A DNA stretch of 64,000 bases from Candidatus Mailhella excrementigallinarum (GTDB lineage Bacteria > Desulfobacterota > Desulfovibrionia > Desulfovibrionales > Desulfovibrionaceae), in the NCBI GenBank assembly GCA_944324075.1, contig CALUUZ010000005.1:62001-126000 (forward strand), written 5' to 3'. Position numbers and translations under genes: made by a program. Below are positions 27,432 through 36,006 of this stretch, piece after piece (within the stretch, counting starts at the first letter, position 1; the number at the start of each line of letters is the position of its first letter). A model generated the notes under the pieces. That model made no database searches, was not told the origin of the DNA, and saw only the letters and a program-made list of their open reading frames with translations.

Positions 27432-28847
27432 ATGCAGGATGTCGTCGTCAACTGGACCAATCTCGACTGGCTGGCCATCTTCATGTACCTGGGCGGCATG
27501 ATCCTGGTGGGATGGTATGTTTCCCGCAAGGTCAGGAACTCGGAGGACTACCTCATGGCCGGTCGGGCGCTGTCCTACCCCATGGTGGTCGCCACCGTTG
27601 CGGCCACATGGTACGGCTCGGGCGCGGTGTTCGGCACGGCAGAACTGGCCTTCGGTTCGGGCATAGCCGCCTTTGTGGTATGGTGCGTGCCCGCCCACCT
27701 GGGACGTATTCCCCTGGCCCTGTGGGTGGCCCCGCGCGTGCGCGGCGTGAAGGAAAACACCATCCCCGCCCTGCTCGGCAGGCTGTACGCCCGCCCCGTG
27801 GCCATTCTGGGCGCAGTTCTCATTGTCTGCTACTCCAGCCGCCTGATGGACATCGTTTCCGTAGGCATCATGGGCAATACCGTGACCGGCCTGCCCAACT
27901 GGGTCATCGGCGCAGTCATCGTCGGCGTGGTAATCTGCTACTCCATGTTCGGCGGCCTGTGGTCGGTGGTCATGACCGACGTACTCCAGTTCTTTCTGAT
28001 GACCAGCCTTACCCTGCTGCTTCTGCCAGGCGTGTGGACCGCCGTGGGCGGATTTGAAGGCCTGCGCACGGCCCTGCCCGCCGGGCATTTCTCTCCCGCC
28101 GGGGGCATGTCCGTCAGCCAGATCCTTGTCTTCTTTCTACTGGGCTTTCAGGTCTATGCCGACCCCGCGGCCTATCAGCGTTTCGGCGCGTCCAACAGCG
28201 CCAAGACGGCCAAGCGCGCCTATCTCACCTGCCTTCTGATCTGGATGGCCTTTGACGCCGTCATGACCATGCTGGGCCTCGGCGCCCGCGCCCTGTATCC
28301 CGAACTTCAGGGCAGCAAGGCATTCCTGACCATGGCCATCAACGCCATGCCGCCCTTCCTGACCGGACTGTGGATCTGCTCCATTCTCGCGGTGATCATG
28401 TCCACCATGAGTTCATTCTTCCTGGTGGGAGCGACCACTCTGACCTGCGATCTGATCAAGCCCATGTTCCGCCCCTGCATGACTGACCGCGAGCAAATCC
28501 GTCTGACCAGGATTTTCATGGTCTGCATCGGCCTTTCCGGCTGCCTGCTGGCCTTCCAGTTCTCCGCCGTGCTTGATGCGGTGGTCTTCCTCGGCGGACT
28601 TTATCTGGCCTCCGCCTTTGTGCCGGTACTCGGCGGCCTGTTCTGGAAATGGCGGCTCACTGTGGCGGGCGGTTTCCTCAGCATGCTGGGCGGCATGGGC
28701 GTGACCCTGCTCTGGCAGAGCCTGGGCAACCCCCTGGGCCTCAAGCCCATGCTGGTGGCCCTGCCCGCCTCCTTCCTTCTCTTTCTCATCGGGAACATGA
28801 TCGGCAAGCCCATCGACCGCAATGCCGAATCCGTCAACGAATGCTAG
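27432..28847 (+). CDS. Sodium:solute symporter (SSS family)
   Basis: 471 residues, about 13 helices. LDWLAIFMYLGGMILVGWYV, RNSEDYLMAGRALSYPMVVA and WYGSGAVFGTAELAF are the conserved N-terminal SSS text. It uses the Na+ gradient to import a small organic solute. The ATG follows CCGGGAG. A 60-residue membrane protein follows after 12 bp, which recalls SSS carriers that work with a small accessory subunit. It closes the LysR-divergent island. Confidence 0.9.
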   Translation: MQDVVVNWTNLDWLAIFMYLGGMILVGWYVSRKVRNSEDYLMAGRALSYPMVVATVAATWYGSGAVFGTAELAFGSGIAAFVVWCVPAHLGRIPLALWVAPRVRGVKENTIPALLGRLYARPVAILGAVLIVCYSSRLMDIVSVGIMGNTVTGLPNWVIGAVIVGVVICYSMFGGLWSVVMTDVLQFFLMTSLTLLLLPGVWTAVGGFEGLRTALPAGHFSPAGGMSVSQILVFFLLGFQVYADPAAYQRFGASNSAKTAKRAYLTCLLIWMAFDAVMTMLGLGARALYPELQGSKAFLTMAINAMPPFLTGLWICSILAVIMSTMSSFFLVGATTLTCDLIKPMFRPCMTDREQIRLTRIFMVCIGLSGCLLAFQFSAVLDAVVFLGGLYLASAFVPVLGGLFWKWRLTVAGGFLSMLGGMGVTLLWQSLGNPLGLKPMLVALPASFLLFLIGNMIGKPIDRNAESVNEC

Positions 28848-28859
28848 GGAGTCCCGCAT

Positions 28860-29042
28860 ATGTCCCAGAACGCTCTTGATCTCATATTCGTAATCGCCAT
28901 TGTTGTGGAAGCCGCCCTCATCCTGGGAGGACTTGTCAGCGGCGTCTCGGCGCTCGGCTACATTCTGCCCGTCATCGTGGCCTGCGTCTGCACCGCGCTG
29001 ACCTGCCTCGCCATCCGCGACTTCTTCCGGCAGCACCGCTGA
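28860..29042 (+). CDS. Small two-helix membrane protein, probable SSS partner
   Basis: 60 residues: two hydrophobic segments (LIFVIAIVVEAALILGGLV and YILPVIVACVCTALTCLAI) joined by SGVSALG, and a basic C-terminal tail RDFFRQHR. GGGAG RBS, 12 bp after the symporter stop, so translated from the same message. I do not recognise the family. By position it could be an accessory or regulatory subunit of the symporter. Confidence 0.65.
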   Translation: MSQNALDLIFVIAIVVEAALILGGLVSGVSALGYILPVIVACVCTALTCLAIRDFFRQHR

Positions 29043-29052
29043 TGCCTCTTAT

Positions 29053-29093
29053 CGTCCGCTCTCCGGGCAGGCAGAACCCCCGGAGAGCGGACG
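29053..29093 (+). terminator. Strong hairpin ending the SSS operon
   Basis: CGTCCGCTCTCCGGG (29053-29067) pairs perfectly with CCCGGAGAGCGGACG (29079-29093) around an 11-base loop, 10 bp after the stop. The stem is long, but an A-rich rather than T-rich tract follows. Confidence 0.6.
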
Positions 29094-29157
29094 GAAAAAG
29101 ATTCCATCAGCTTCGTCGTCTTGTGAACTTCTCTTTCCCCCCTGAAGGGAGCGTTTC

Positions 29158-29182
29158 AAACCATAAAGGAATTTTTGATGAA
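29158..29182 (+). promoter_or_regulatory. Recurrent ribosome-binding leader, copy 2
   Basis: AAACCATAAAGGAA then TTTTTGATGAA. Similarity to copy 4 (56450-56475) also extends upstream: both have a CCCCCCTGAAG-like block about 20 bases before it. Confidence 0.6.
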
Positions 29183-29693
29183 CATGATGGCGACGCCTCT
29201 TGCTCTGGACAGGGAAGATATTCTGCGTGCCGCAAGGGGCAAGGGCGGTCTTCTGGGCAGGCTCTTCGTGCGCGCTCCGCTGACCGAGATCCGGCTGGAA
29301 TACGTCAGATTCCTTCTCGTGCTCCTGCCCTATACGGTCGAGGCGCGCAAGTTTCCCTTCCGCAGGCATGACGCCGCCGGCATCATGTCCGTAGCCGTCA
29401 ACACGCTGTTCGGCACATGCGCCATGAAGGACGCCGAGCTGACCCTCGCCCCCGTGGACGGCGTTCATTTTCAGGGCGGAACCTTTGAAATGGATGAGAC
29501 GGAAGCCGGAGAATGCGCAAAAAACTTCGCCCGGCGCGTCGTCATGCGGCTGTGCCGCAATCTGCCGCACTTCGGCGAAGTGCGGTGCGAAAGCTTTTTC
29601 CGCCCGTACTGGATAGCGTATTACGGCGATCCCCAGGGCACCCGGCCCCGCTACCTGCCGTTCGAGGCCGACGGGCTGACCTTCAAGCGCTGA
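29178..29693 (+). CDS. Conserved-looking hypothetical protein, 171 aa
   Basis: I do not recognise the family. The protein is soluble and basic at the N-terminus (LALDREDILRAARGKGGLLG), has a hydrophobic patch YVRFLLVLLPYTVEARKF and a His/Cys-containing middle, and ends DPQGTRPRYLPFEADGLTFKR. The ATG lies in the recurrent AAAGGAA leader. It is a single gene between two hairpin terminators, convergent with the PrpR-like regulator. Codon use and GC look native. Confidence 0.6.
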   Translation: MNMMATPLALDREDILRAARGKGGLLGRLFVRAPLTEIRLEYVRFLLVLLPYTVEARKFPFRRHDAAGIMSVAVNTLFGTCAMKDAELTLAPVDGVHFQGGTFEMDETEAGECAKNFARRVVMRLCRNLPHFGEVRCESFFRPYWIAYYGDPQGTRPRYLPFEADGLTFKR

Positions 29694-29751
29694 AATCAAA
29701 AACCAACAGGCCATGGCATGGGCCAGAGCTGCTGACATTGTCGGCAGACTC

Positions 29752-29777
29752 AGGAAACGCTTTAATCAGCGTTTCCT
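29752..29777. terminator. Bidirectional terminator between convergent genes
   Basis: AGGAAACGCT (29752-29761) and AGCGTTTCCT (29768-29777) form a perfect 10-bp stem with loop TTAATC. It overlaps the stop and last codons of the minus-strand regulator and serves the plus-strand gene ending at 29693. Confidence 0.6.
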
Positions 29778-31663
29778 TGACCAAGAGTCTTCAGCTTTCT
29801 CCACAGCGTGGATCTCGATATGCCGAGTTCTCTGGCTACAAGTGTACGGTTACCGTGAAACCTGGCGAAGAGTTCCATGATGTTCCGGTACTCCTGCTCC
29901 TTTTTCGAAGGAGCCGTTTCAAGAGGCTTTTCCCGAATATCCGGTCGGACGAAGATATCATCGAGGCTTATCGGCCTCGTCAGGTGCGGACGCAGAGCCG
30001 CATATCGACGCACGATGTTCTCAAGCTCGCGCATATTGCCGGGCCAGTCGTAGGTACCCAGTTTCTTCAGCAGACTGCGCAAATGCCTCCGGTCAGAAAC
30101 ATCCGATTCCGGAGCGAGTCTGAGAAGTATCCTTTCTGCCATGTCACCCGCACTGTCCGCATACTCTCTCAGAGGCAGCATGTGTATCTGGAGAATATTG
30201 AGCCTGTAATAGAGATCAACCCGGAACCGACGCCTGGCCACTTCCTTTTCAAGATTCCTGTTTGTCGCCGCAACGATGCGGACATCCACGGGAATCTCAT
30301 GGGATGAGCCTATTCTTCGTACCTTTCGTTCCTGGAGCGCCCGCAGCAGCTTGGCCTGAAGCTCAAAAGGCATCTCGCCTATTTCATCAAGAAACAATGT
30401 CCCGCCATGCGCGGACTCGAACACCCCGGGAGCCCCTGCTTTCCTGCCGCCGGTGAAAGCTCCCGGCTCATAGCCGAACAGTTCACTTTCCATAAGCGTC
30501 GCGGGAATCGAAGCGCAGTTTATCGCGAGAAACGGCCCGGCCCGTCGTCTGCCGGCGTTATGAATGCTGCTTGCCATGACCTCCTTGCCTGTGCCGCTTT
30601 CCCCGGTGATAAGCACGGTTTCATCAGTGAGCGCGAAACACCTGGCCTTTTCCAGCAGCGCCCGGAAACGCGGGCTGTCTCCCAGAAAATCATCGAAGGA
30701 AAAGTGCGGCCTGGAACTTTTCGGCGCATAATACTTTCTGGCAAGTTCTTCCTTCTTCCGGATTTCCATCATGGTACTGAAGGTGCCTACAGCTCCGACG
30801 ACGATTCCGTTATCAACGACAGGCCTGTAATCACCAATAATATCAATGTGATGTAACGAATGAAGGAAGTTTTCAACAGGTTCTCTGCTGGTCAGCACGT
30901 TTTCAAAGCAGTTGCCGGGAAGAACCAGCGCCGGACTCTTTCCAAGAGCGGCAGCACTGTCCATGCCGAAAATATTCTCGGCGCTTTTATTGAAAAAATT
31001 AATCCTGTTTTCATGATTGACTGTTATGACGGCTTCAGCCTGATATCTGAGAATGGTATCCATGCTGCGCCTGGAATAACGGTCGTATCTTCTGGTATCG
31101 GCAATGGAAAGAGCATTTTTTATGGTTTTCCTGAGTGTTGCCGGATTGACTTCCAGAGGGAAGACGGAAAAGCCGGCTTCCTGCGCCAGATTGCAGATGT
31201 AGCCGCCGCCGACAATGGCGCTGACGCCCTGTTCCCTGAATTTTTCGAGAATGTTTCTGTTGGTGTCGTCATCATCCCCGAAGAGAAAGTTCATGAACGG
31301 CCGGCCGGCCATTTCCCGTATGTCCCTGATGCGGGGATTCTCTTCCCGATAGTGTCCGAGAGCGACGCTTCCCGGACAGAAGGACAACGCCTCGCGAAGC
31401 GCCCTGATGATGTCGATATTGTTGTACTCAATGGGCAGAAGGGGAATTCTGTCCCGGAGGACGCCTTCCACGAGCACCGCCGGGCCGGGCATGGTCAGAA
31501 GAACTTCCACCGTCGCCGGAAGAGCTTCCGTCACAAAACGGAGCATCTCCTCTACCGTCTTGCAGAAAAAGATATCGATCCGGTCAAGACCCTCTTCCGC
31601 TATGATTTTTTCGGCTTTCTGCACAAGAGACGGATGTGTGGCGAGAATGAAAACGTCCTTCAT
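29762..31663 (-). CDS. PrpR-type sigma-54 activator
   Basis: About 633 residues. N-terminal PrpR_N-like sensor (about 1-190; IPLLPIEYNNIDIIRAL and AIVGGGYICNLAQEAG), a PAS domain (AVITVNHENRINFFNKSAE), AAA+ with [29 protein letters not shown], and a C-terminal Fis HTH (VARELGISRSTLWRKLKTLG). The sigma-54 contact loop reads GAFTGG rather than GAFTGA. It is divergent from the flavoprotein operon and should activate the -24/-12 promoter at 31816 in response to a small acid or its derivative. ATG at 31663; the in-frame TTG one codon earlier is not used. Confidence 0.9.
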   Translation of the reverse strand: MKDVFILATHPSLVQKAEKIIAEEGLDRIDIFFCKTVEEMLRFVTEALPATVEVLLTMPGPAVLVEGVLRDRIPLLPIEYNNIDIIRALREALSFCPGSVALGHYREENPRIRDIREMAGRPFMNFLFGDDDDTNRNILEKFREQGVSAIVGGGYICNLAQEAGFSVFPLEVNPATLRKTIKNALSIADTRRYDRYSRRSMDTILRYQAEAVITVNHENRINFFNKSAENIFGMDSAAALGKSPALVLPGNCFENVLTSREPVENFLHSLHHIDIIGDYRPVVDNGIVVGAVGTFSTMMEIRKKEELARKYYAPKSSRPHFSFDDFLGDSPRFRALLEKARCFALTDETVLITGESGTGKEVMASSIHNAGRRRAGPFLAINCASIPATLMESELFGYEPGAFTGGRKAGAPGVFESAHGGTLFLDEIGEMPFELQAKLLRALQERKVRRIGSSHEIPVDVRIVAATNRNLEKEVARRRFRVDLYYRLNILQIHMLPLREYADSAGDMAERILLRLAPESDVSDRRHLRSLLKKLGTYDWPGNMRELENIVRRYAALRPHLTRPISLDDIFVRPDIREKPLETAPSKKEQEYRNIMELFARFHGNRTLVARELGISRSTLWRKLKTLGQGNAD

Positions 31664-31815
31664 CAACTATCCCGAATGAACTTGTATTTTTTATCTCATT
31701 TGTCACATAACTGTTTCAAACATGTGCAACATTTTGTTTTGCAACGCAACATCAAAAACACTCTGCGCCCATGGTTATTTAATTATTTTTTATTAAAATC
31801 AACATATTATGAATT

Positions 31816-31832
31816 TTGGCATGAATCTTGAT
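31816..31832 (+). promoter_or_regulatory. Sigma-54 (-24/-12) promoter of the flavoprotein operon
   Basis: TTGGCATGAATCTTGAT is nearly identical to the promoter at 9509 (TTGGCATGATTCTTGTA). It lies 39 bp before the flavoprotein start. Two TGCAAC repeats at about 31724 and 31742, the first in GTGCAACATTTTG and the second in TTGCAACGCAAC, are candidate activator sites. The whole gap 31664-31870 is AT-rich and contains no gene. Confidence 0.75.
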
Positions 31833-31870
31833 ACAAAATATGCAAAGATATTTTACCGCAAGGAGACACT

Positions 31871-33556
31871 ATGATTCCCGCAACTGAACGCAAGAGTGCT
31901 GATGTTCTGGTTCTTGGCGGCGGCATGGCCGGCTGCATGGGGGCCGTTGCTGCGGCCATGGCCGGCCGCAGCGTCGTGCTTGCAGACAAGGCATGGGTCG
32001 GGGGCAGCGGTGAAAGCTGCTTTGCCGCCGGCGACATCCTGTATTTCGATCCCGAAGAAGACGATCTTCACGAGTGGCTGGAGCGCTGGAACAGAAACGG
32101 CAGCGGCATGTTCGATCCCGAGTGGATGGAATGGTATGCCGGAAGCTCCACGGAAATAGTCAACATGATGAACGAATGGGGCATGGATTTTGAAAAGGAC
32201 GCCAACGGCAGGTTCAAGCGCAAGCCCGGCCGCGGCCATAACCATGCCGTGGTGTTCCCCGGTTTCAAGATGATGAGAAAGCTGCGCGCCAGGCTGGAAA
32301 AACTGGGGGTGACCATTGTCGACCGCGTGCAGGTCACTGATCTGCTCACAAATAACGGGCAGGTGGTCGGTGCTACCGGTTTTAATGTCCGTACGGGGCA
32401 GTTTCATATCTTCCATGCCAGAAACACCATTCTCTGTACCGGCAGTTGCAGCTTCAAGGGACAGTACCACGGCCAGGACATGGAGTCCGGCGAAGGCAAC
32501 ACCATGGCCCTCCAGGCCGGAGCCGAATTCACGAACATGGAGTTCTCCAACTGCTACAACTCCACGGCCAGGGATTTCGACATCTGCGGCATGAGCCGTT
32601 TTCAACGTCTTGGCGGCCGTTTCACCAACGCGCTGGGGGAACCGTTCATGGACAGGTACGACCCCATCAACAAGGACGGCGCTCTCCTGCATGTTCTCGT
32701 GCGCGCCATGACCACAGAAGTGCGCGAAGGCCGCGGCCCGATATACTTCAATCTCAAGAACATGAGCGAGGAAGACCGCGAACTCAGCTATCGCATTGTG
32801 CCCACGTTCTTCGCCGCCTGCAAGAGCTGCGGCATTGATCCGTTCAAGGATTCCGTGGAATGGATCCCCGGCTTTATGGGTTCCACCAGTTCCGGGAGCG
32901 GCCTTACGCTGAAGTCCTTTGCCTGCGATACCACCGTTCCCCGGCTCTTTGCCGCCGGCGATATGGCCAATCAGGGGCTTCTCATCGGCTCCATTGCCGG
33001 CGCGGGCGCGGTTCATCTCGGCTGGGCCACGATTTCCGGATTCCGCGCAGGAGAAGGCGCGGCCAGGGCCTGTGAAGGCGCCGAGCTTCTGCCCGTGGAC
33101 GAAGCTCAGGTGGAATCCATCAGAGAGAAGACGTTCGCCAAGCTTGGTCATGAAGGCCATCTTTCGATTGCTGACGCCATCTACCGCATCCAGTCCTGCG
33201 TCATCCCGGCAAAATACAATATCATCCGCTGCGGGGAAGATCTCAGGGAAGCGCTGGCCGCGCTCGATCAAATCGAAAAGGATATCGAAAAAGAGATTAT
33301 TGTCCGCGATACGCATGAACTTATGCTGTACCACGAGCTTCGCGGCATGCTGACCACGGCCCGGCTGACCTTCACCAGCGCGCTGGAAAGAAGGGAAAGC
33401 CGTGGTTCCCACTACCGCACGGACTACCCTGACATGGATAAGGAATGGAATGTGTGGCTCAAGTCAAGGCTGAAGGACGGCAAGATCGAGATTACCAGGG
33501 AGCCTGTTCCGGCAGAAAAATTCGAACGCTACGGCCTTCCTGTCTATCCGCTCTGA
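31871..33556 (+). CDS. FAD-dependent reductase/dehydrogenase of the AprA/fumarate-reductase flavoprotein family
   Basis: 561 residues, no signal peptide, so cytoplasmic. N-terminal dinucleotide fold ADVLVLGGGMAGCMGAVAA, then GGSGESCFAAGD, TILCTGSCSFKGQYHG and the C-terminal FAD contact LFAAGDMANQGLLIGSIAGAG, followed by a helical capping domain. The pairing with a short two-cluster ferredoxin resembles the AprAB layout, but it is shorter than true AprA and has a different neighbourhood. It probably reduces or oxidises a C-C or similar bond in a dicarboxylate-like substrate imported by the adjacent DASS carrier. RBS AAGGAG. Confidence 0.85.
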   Translation: MIPATERKSADVLVLGGGMAGCMGAVAAAMAGRSVVLADKAWVGGSGESCFAAGDILYFDPEEDDLHEWLERWNRNGSGMFDPEWMEWYAGSSTEIVNMMNEWGMDFEKDANGRFKRKPGRGHNHAVVFPGFKMMRKLRARLEKLGVTIVDRVQVTDLLTNNGQVVGATGFNVRTGQFHIFHARNTILCTGSCSFKGQYHGQDMESGEGNTMALQAGAEFTNMEFSNCYNSTARDFDICGMSRFQRLGGRFTNALGEPFMDRYDPINKDGALLHVLVRAMTTEVREGRGPIYFNLKNMSEEDRELSYRIVPTFFAACKSCGIDPFKDSVEWIPGFMGSTSSGSGLTLKSFACDTTVPRLFAAGDMANQGLLIGSIAGAGAVHLGWATISGFRAGEGAARACEGAELLPVDEAQVESIREKTFAKLGHEGHLSIADAIYRIQSCVIPAKYNIIRCGEDLREALAALDQIEKDIEKEIIVRDTHELMLYHELRGMLTTARLTFTSALERRESRGSHYRTDYPDMDKEWNVWLKSRLKDGKIEITREPVPAEKFERYGLPVYPL

Positions 33557-33598
33557 GCTGACTTGCCTCATACCTTACAGTACTAACGGAGTTTATCC

Positions 33599-33811
33599 AT
33601 GCCCATTTTTGCCATAAATTCGGAAAAGTGCATTAACTGCGGAACCTGTGTGAAGATCTGCCCTCTTGATGTGTTCCGCGCCGGAGAAACCGTTCCGGAA
33701 ATCCGTTATCGGGAAGACTGCCAGTCCTGCTTCCTTTGTCAGATTTACTGCCCGAAAGACGCCATCAGGGTCGATACCATCAGAAACAGGCCGACGCCTC
33801 TGCCGTATTAG
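33599..33811 (+). CDS. Two-cluster 4Fe-4S ferredoxin, AprB-like
   Basis: 70 residues with two cysteine sets: CINCGTCVKICP near residue 11 and CQSCFLCQIYCP near residue 41, each expected to hold one [4Fe-4S] cluster. It is the likely electron-transfer subunit of the preceding flavoprotein (42 bp gap, RBS CGGAG). It is much shorter than AprB of sulfate reducers because the C-terminal tail is absent. Confidence 0.9.
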   Translation: MPIFAINSEKCINCGTCVKICPLDVFRAGETVPEIRYREDCQSCFLCQIYCPKDAIRVDTIRNRPTPLPY

Positions 33812-33895
33812 AGCACTTCTTTATTGAAATGCTTCAGGCAGCGGCGCGCGCCTTACCGGTCTGCCATGAAGCGCCATAAGGTTCTTCATGCCGTC

Positions 33896-33929
33896 GGGAA
33901 GAGTCGTCATTTCCTGTGCGGCTCTTCCC
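33896..33929 (+). terminator. Internal hairpin between ferredoxin and transporter genes
   Basis: GGGAAGAG (33896-33903) pairs with CTCTTCCC (33922-33929), 85 bp after the ferredoxin stop and 37 bp before the transporter start. It may reduce read-through to the transporter or mark a processing site. No T-run follows. Confidence 0.4.
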
Positions 33930-33965
33930 TCATTCCGGGCCATCAACCACCATCGTGAGGACAAC

Positions 33966-35429
33966 ATGACCGCCTCGACAGCCGGAACCGGGCGTTCCGT
34001 TGATATCAAGCACTTTTTTCACATAGCTGTCTTTCTCGCCATAACATTTCTCTTCGGCAGGCTTGAACCCATCCCCCCCATAACGCCTTACGGCATGAAT
34101 GTGCTCGGCGCGCTCATCGGCGTTGTGTACGCGTGGATTTTCATAGATGTCATCTGGCCCAGCATGATAGGCCTTCTTGCCATCGGTCTGCTGGACATCA
34201 TGCCCATCAACACGCTCTTCAACAAGGGGTTCGGCGATCCGACGGTCGTGATGATGGTATTCATATTCGTGTTCAGCGCGGTGCTGGATGCCCATGGCGT
34301 GACACGATGGATTTCCATGTGGTTTGTCAGCCGCAAATGTGTGGAAGGAAGGCCATGGCTGCTGACCTTTGCCCTGCTGCTGGCCATAGCCGTTCTCGGC
34401 GGGCTGTCCAGCGCCACGCCGGCATGCGTCATCGGCTGGAGCCTGATGTACGGCATGTTCAAATTCTGCGGGTATGAAAGGCATGAAGGCTACCCGATGA
34501 TGATGGTGATAGGCGCTGTTTTCGCCAGCCAGCTCGGCATGTCGCTGATACCGTTCAAGTCGCTGCCCCTGGTTGCCATCAGCGCATACGAGAGTCTTTC
34601 CGGCGCGACGGTCAATTATGCCATCTACATGTTTGCCTCCTTCCTGTCCTGCATTCTGTGTCTGCTGGTGTTCATCCTGGTGGGCAAGTTTCTGCTCCGC
34701 CCCGATCTGAGCAAGCTGGTCAAACTGGACATCAAAACGCTCATCAGGGAAGACGAGAGAAAACTTTCCGGCGTGCAGAAGCTTCTTTTCGCCTTTCTGG
34801 CTGCTCTTGTCGTGTTCATGATGCTTCCCGGCTTCCTGCCCAAGGATCTTGCCATAGCCGTCTTTTTCAAAAAAATAGGCAACACCGGCATATGCGTGCT
34901 GCTGGTGGCGCTGCTGACAGCCATCAGGGTGAACGGAAAGTCTCTCTGTCCATGGCGTACCATGGTCAATGAAGGCGTGGCCTGGCCCATCATCTTCATC
35001 CTGGCCTTTGTGCTGCCTCTTTCCGGCCCGATTGCCGATCCCAGGAGCGGCATCACGGCCTTCATGCTGGATATCCTGAACCCGCTGTTCGGCACGGGAT
35101 CCAACATCACGTTTCTGGTCTGCATCGGCATTGTCGGCGTGATACTCACGCAGTTCATCAATAATACAGCCATTTCCGTTGCTCTCATGCCCGTTGTTTT
35201 CTCTTACTGCACCGCCAACGGCATGCTTGCCGAACAACCCGTCATTCTGGTGACGGTGGCATGCTGCCTGGCTTTTCTTACGCCTGCGGCCAGCTCCACC
35301 GCGGCCATGCTCCACGGCAACGAGTGGGTGACAACAAGGGCAATCTGGAAAACAGCGCCGCTTCTTGTTGTCTCGGCACTGTCCGTCGTGACGGCAGTCG
35401 TCATACTGACAGGAACCATATTCCTCTGA
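33966..35429 (+). CDS. DASS/SLC13-family anion symporter
   Basis: 487 residues, about 12-13 helices. ITPYGMNVLGALIGVVYAW, FIFVFSAVLDAHGV, FINNTAISVALMPVVFSYC (the family N-N-T substrate motif) and LTPAASSTAAMLHGNEWV match CitT/DASS carriers for di- and tricarboxylates, sulfate or related anions. I use the ATG at 33966 with GAGGA upstream rather than the open frame from 33888. It should import the substrate of the flavoprotein and is under the same PrpR-like control. Confidence 0.88.
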   Translation: MTASTAGTGRSVDIKHFFHIAVFLAITFLFGRLEPIPPITPYGMNVLGALIGVVYAWIFIDVIWPSMIGLLAIGLLDIMPINTLFNKGFGDPTVVMMVFIFVFSAVLDAHGVTRWISMWFVSRKCVEGRPWLLTFALLLAIAVLGGLSSATPACVIGWSLMYGMFKFCGYERHEGYPMMMVIGAVFASQLGMSLIPFKSLPLVAISAYESLSGATVNYAIYMFASFLSCILCLLVFILVGKFLLRPDLSKLVKLDIKTLIREDERKLSGVQKLLFAFLAALVVFMMLPGFLPKDLAIAVFFKKIGNTGICVLLVALLTAIRVNGKSLCPWRTMVNEGVAWPIIFILAFVLPLSGPIADPRSGITAFMLDILNPLFGTGSNITFLVCIGIVGVILTQFINNTAISVALMPVVFSYCTANGMLAEQPVILVTVACCLAFLTPAASSTAAMLHGNEWVTTRAIWKTAPLLVVSALSVVTAVVILTGTIFL

Positions 35430-35514
35430 CGCTTCTGAAAAGCCGGTGCAAGGCGGATTTTCCCCGAGGGGTGAACCACATGTGTCTCCATGCAGAACAC
35501 AAGGCAGACCCGGC

Positions 35515-35952
35515 CTAGAATACGTCAACTGCAAAGGAAGCGGCGGCAAGAGGAACCAGACGAATGCCTCCGCAACTGTTCCTGAACACCAGCCCGACTT
35601 CCGCCTCCATTTCATAATGGCCCGGAACGGAAAAACGGATGTCCGTCACCGGCACGCCAGGCAGGACTTCCGGCGCGGAAGCCCCGTCAGGCAGTTTCCG
35701 CCATGTGACGCTGACGGAAGGAAATGCGCCCGAAATCTGACGCTCAAACGACAAGGCAACATTCAACGGCACGGTTTCCTCCACGGCGGCATGGCGCGGA
35801 AACCCGATATCTGCACGCACGGAACGGCCATCCACCTCTTTTTCCGCAGAAAAGACGAATGCCGCTTCGGAGGCGGGCGCGTCCTCCGGCATGACGCTGG
35901 AAAACGCCATACACAGGCAAAGAAGCAATGCCAGACGAAAAACGTGCTTCAC
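35515..35952 (-). CDS. Small secreted protein of unknown function
   Basis: 145 residues if initiated at GTG 35952, which has GGAGGAA correctly spaced. A Sec signal (KHVFRLALLLCLCMAF) is followed by EDAPASEAAF. The mature part has alternating beta-like segments (VPLNVALSFERQISG, TDIRFSVPGHYEMEAEVGL) that look like a small immunoglobulin-type domain. The track's ATG at 36204 would read through repeat B4 and is rejected. Family not recognised. Confidence 0.65.
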   Translation of the reverse strand: MKHVFRLALLLCLCMAFSSVMPEDAPASEAAFVFSAEKEVDGRSVRADIGFPRHAAVEETVPLNVALSFERQISGAFPSVSVTWRKLPDGASAPEVLPGVPVTDIRFSVPGHYEMEAEVGLVFRNSCGGIRLVPLAAASFAVDVF

Positions 35953-35998
35953 TGGAAATTCCTCCGTGAATGGATTGACAAAACGGCAGTGCCGATGA

Positions 35999-36006
35999 AA
36001 TCCTTT
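35999..36006. repeat. Target-site duplication, left copy
   Basis: AATCCTTT immediately left of the 36007-36221 element; the same eight bases stand immediately right of it at 36222-36229. Confidence 0.75.

Noticed and set aside
33812..33840. GAGCACTTCTTTATTGAAATGCTTC resembling the left hairpin of family A
   Set aside because: Only about 25 bases match loosely and no other family A block follows, so I do not count it as a copy.
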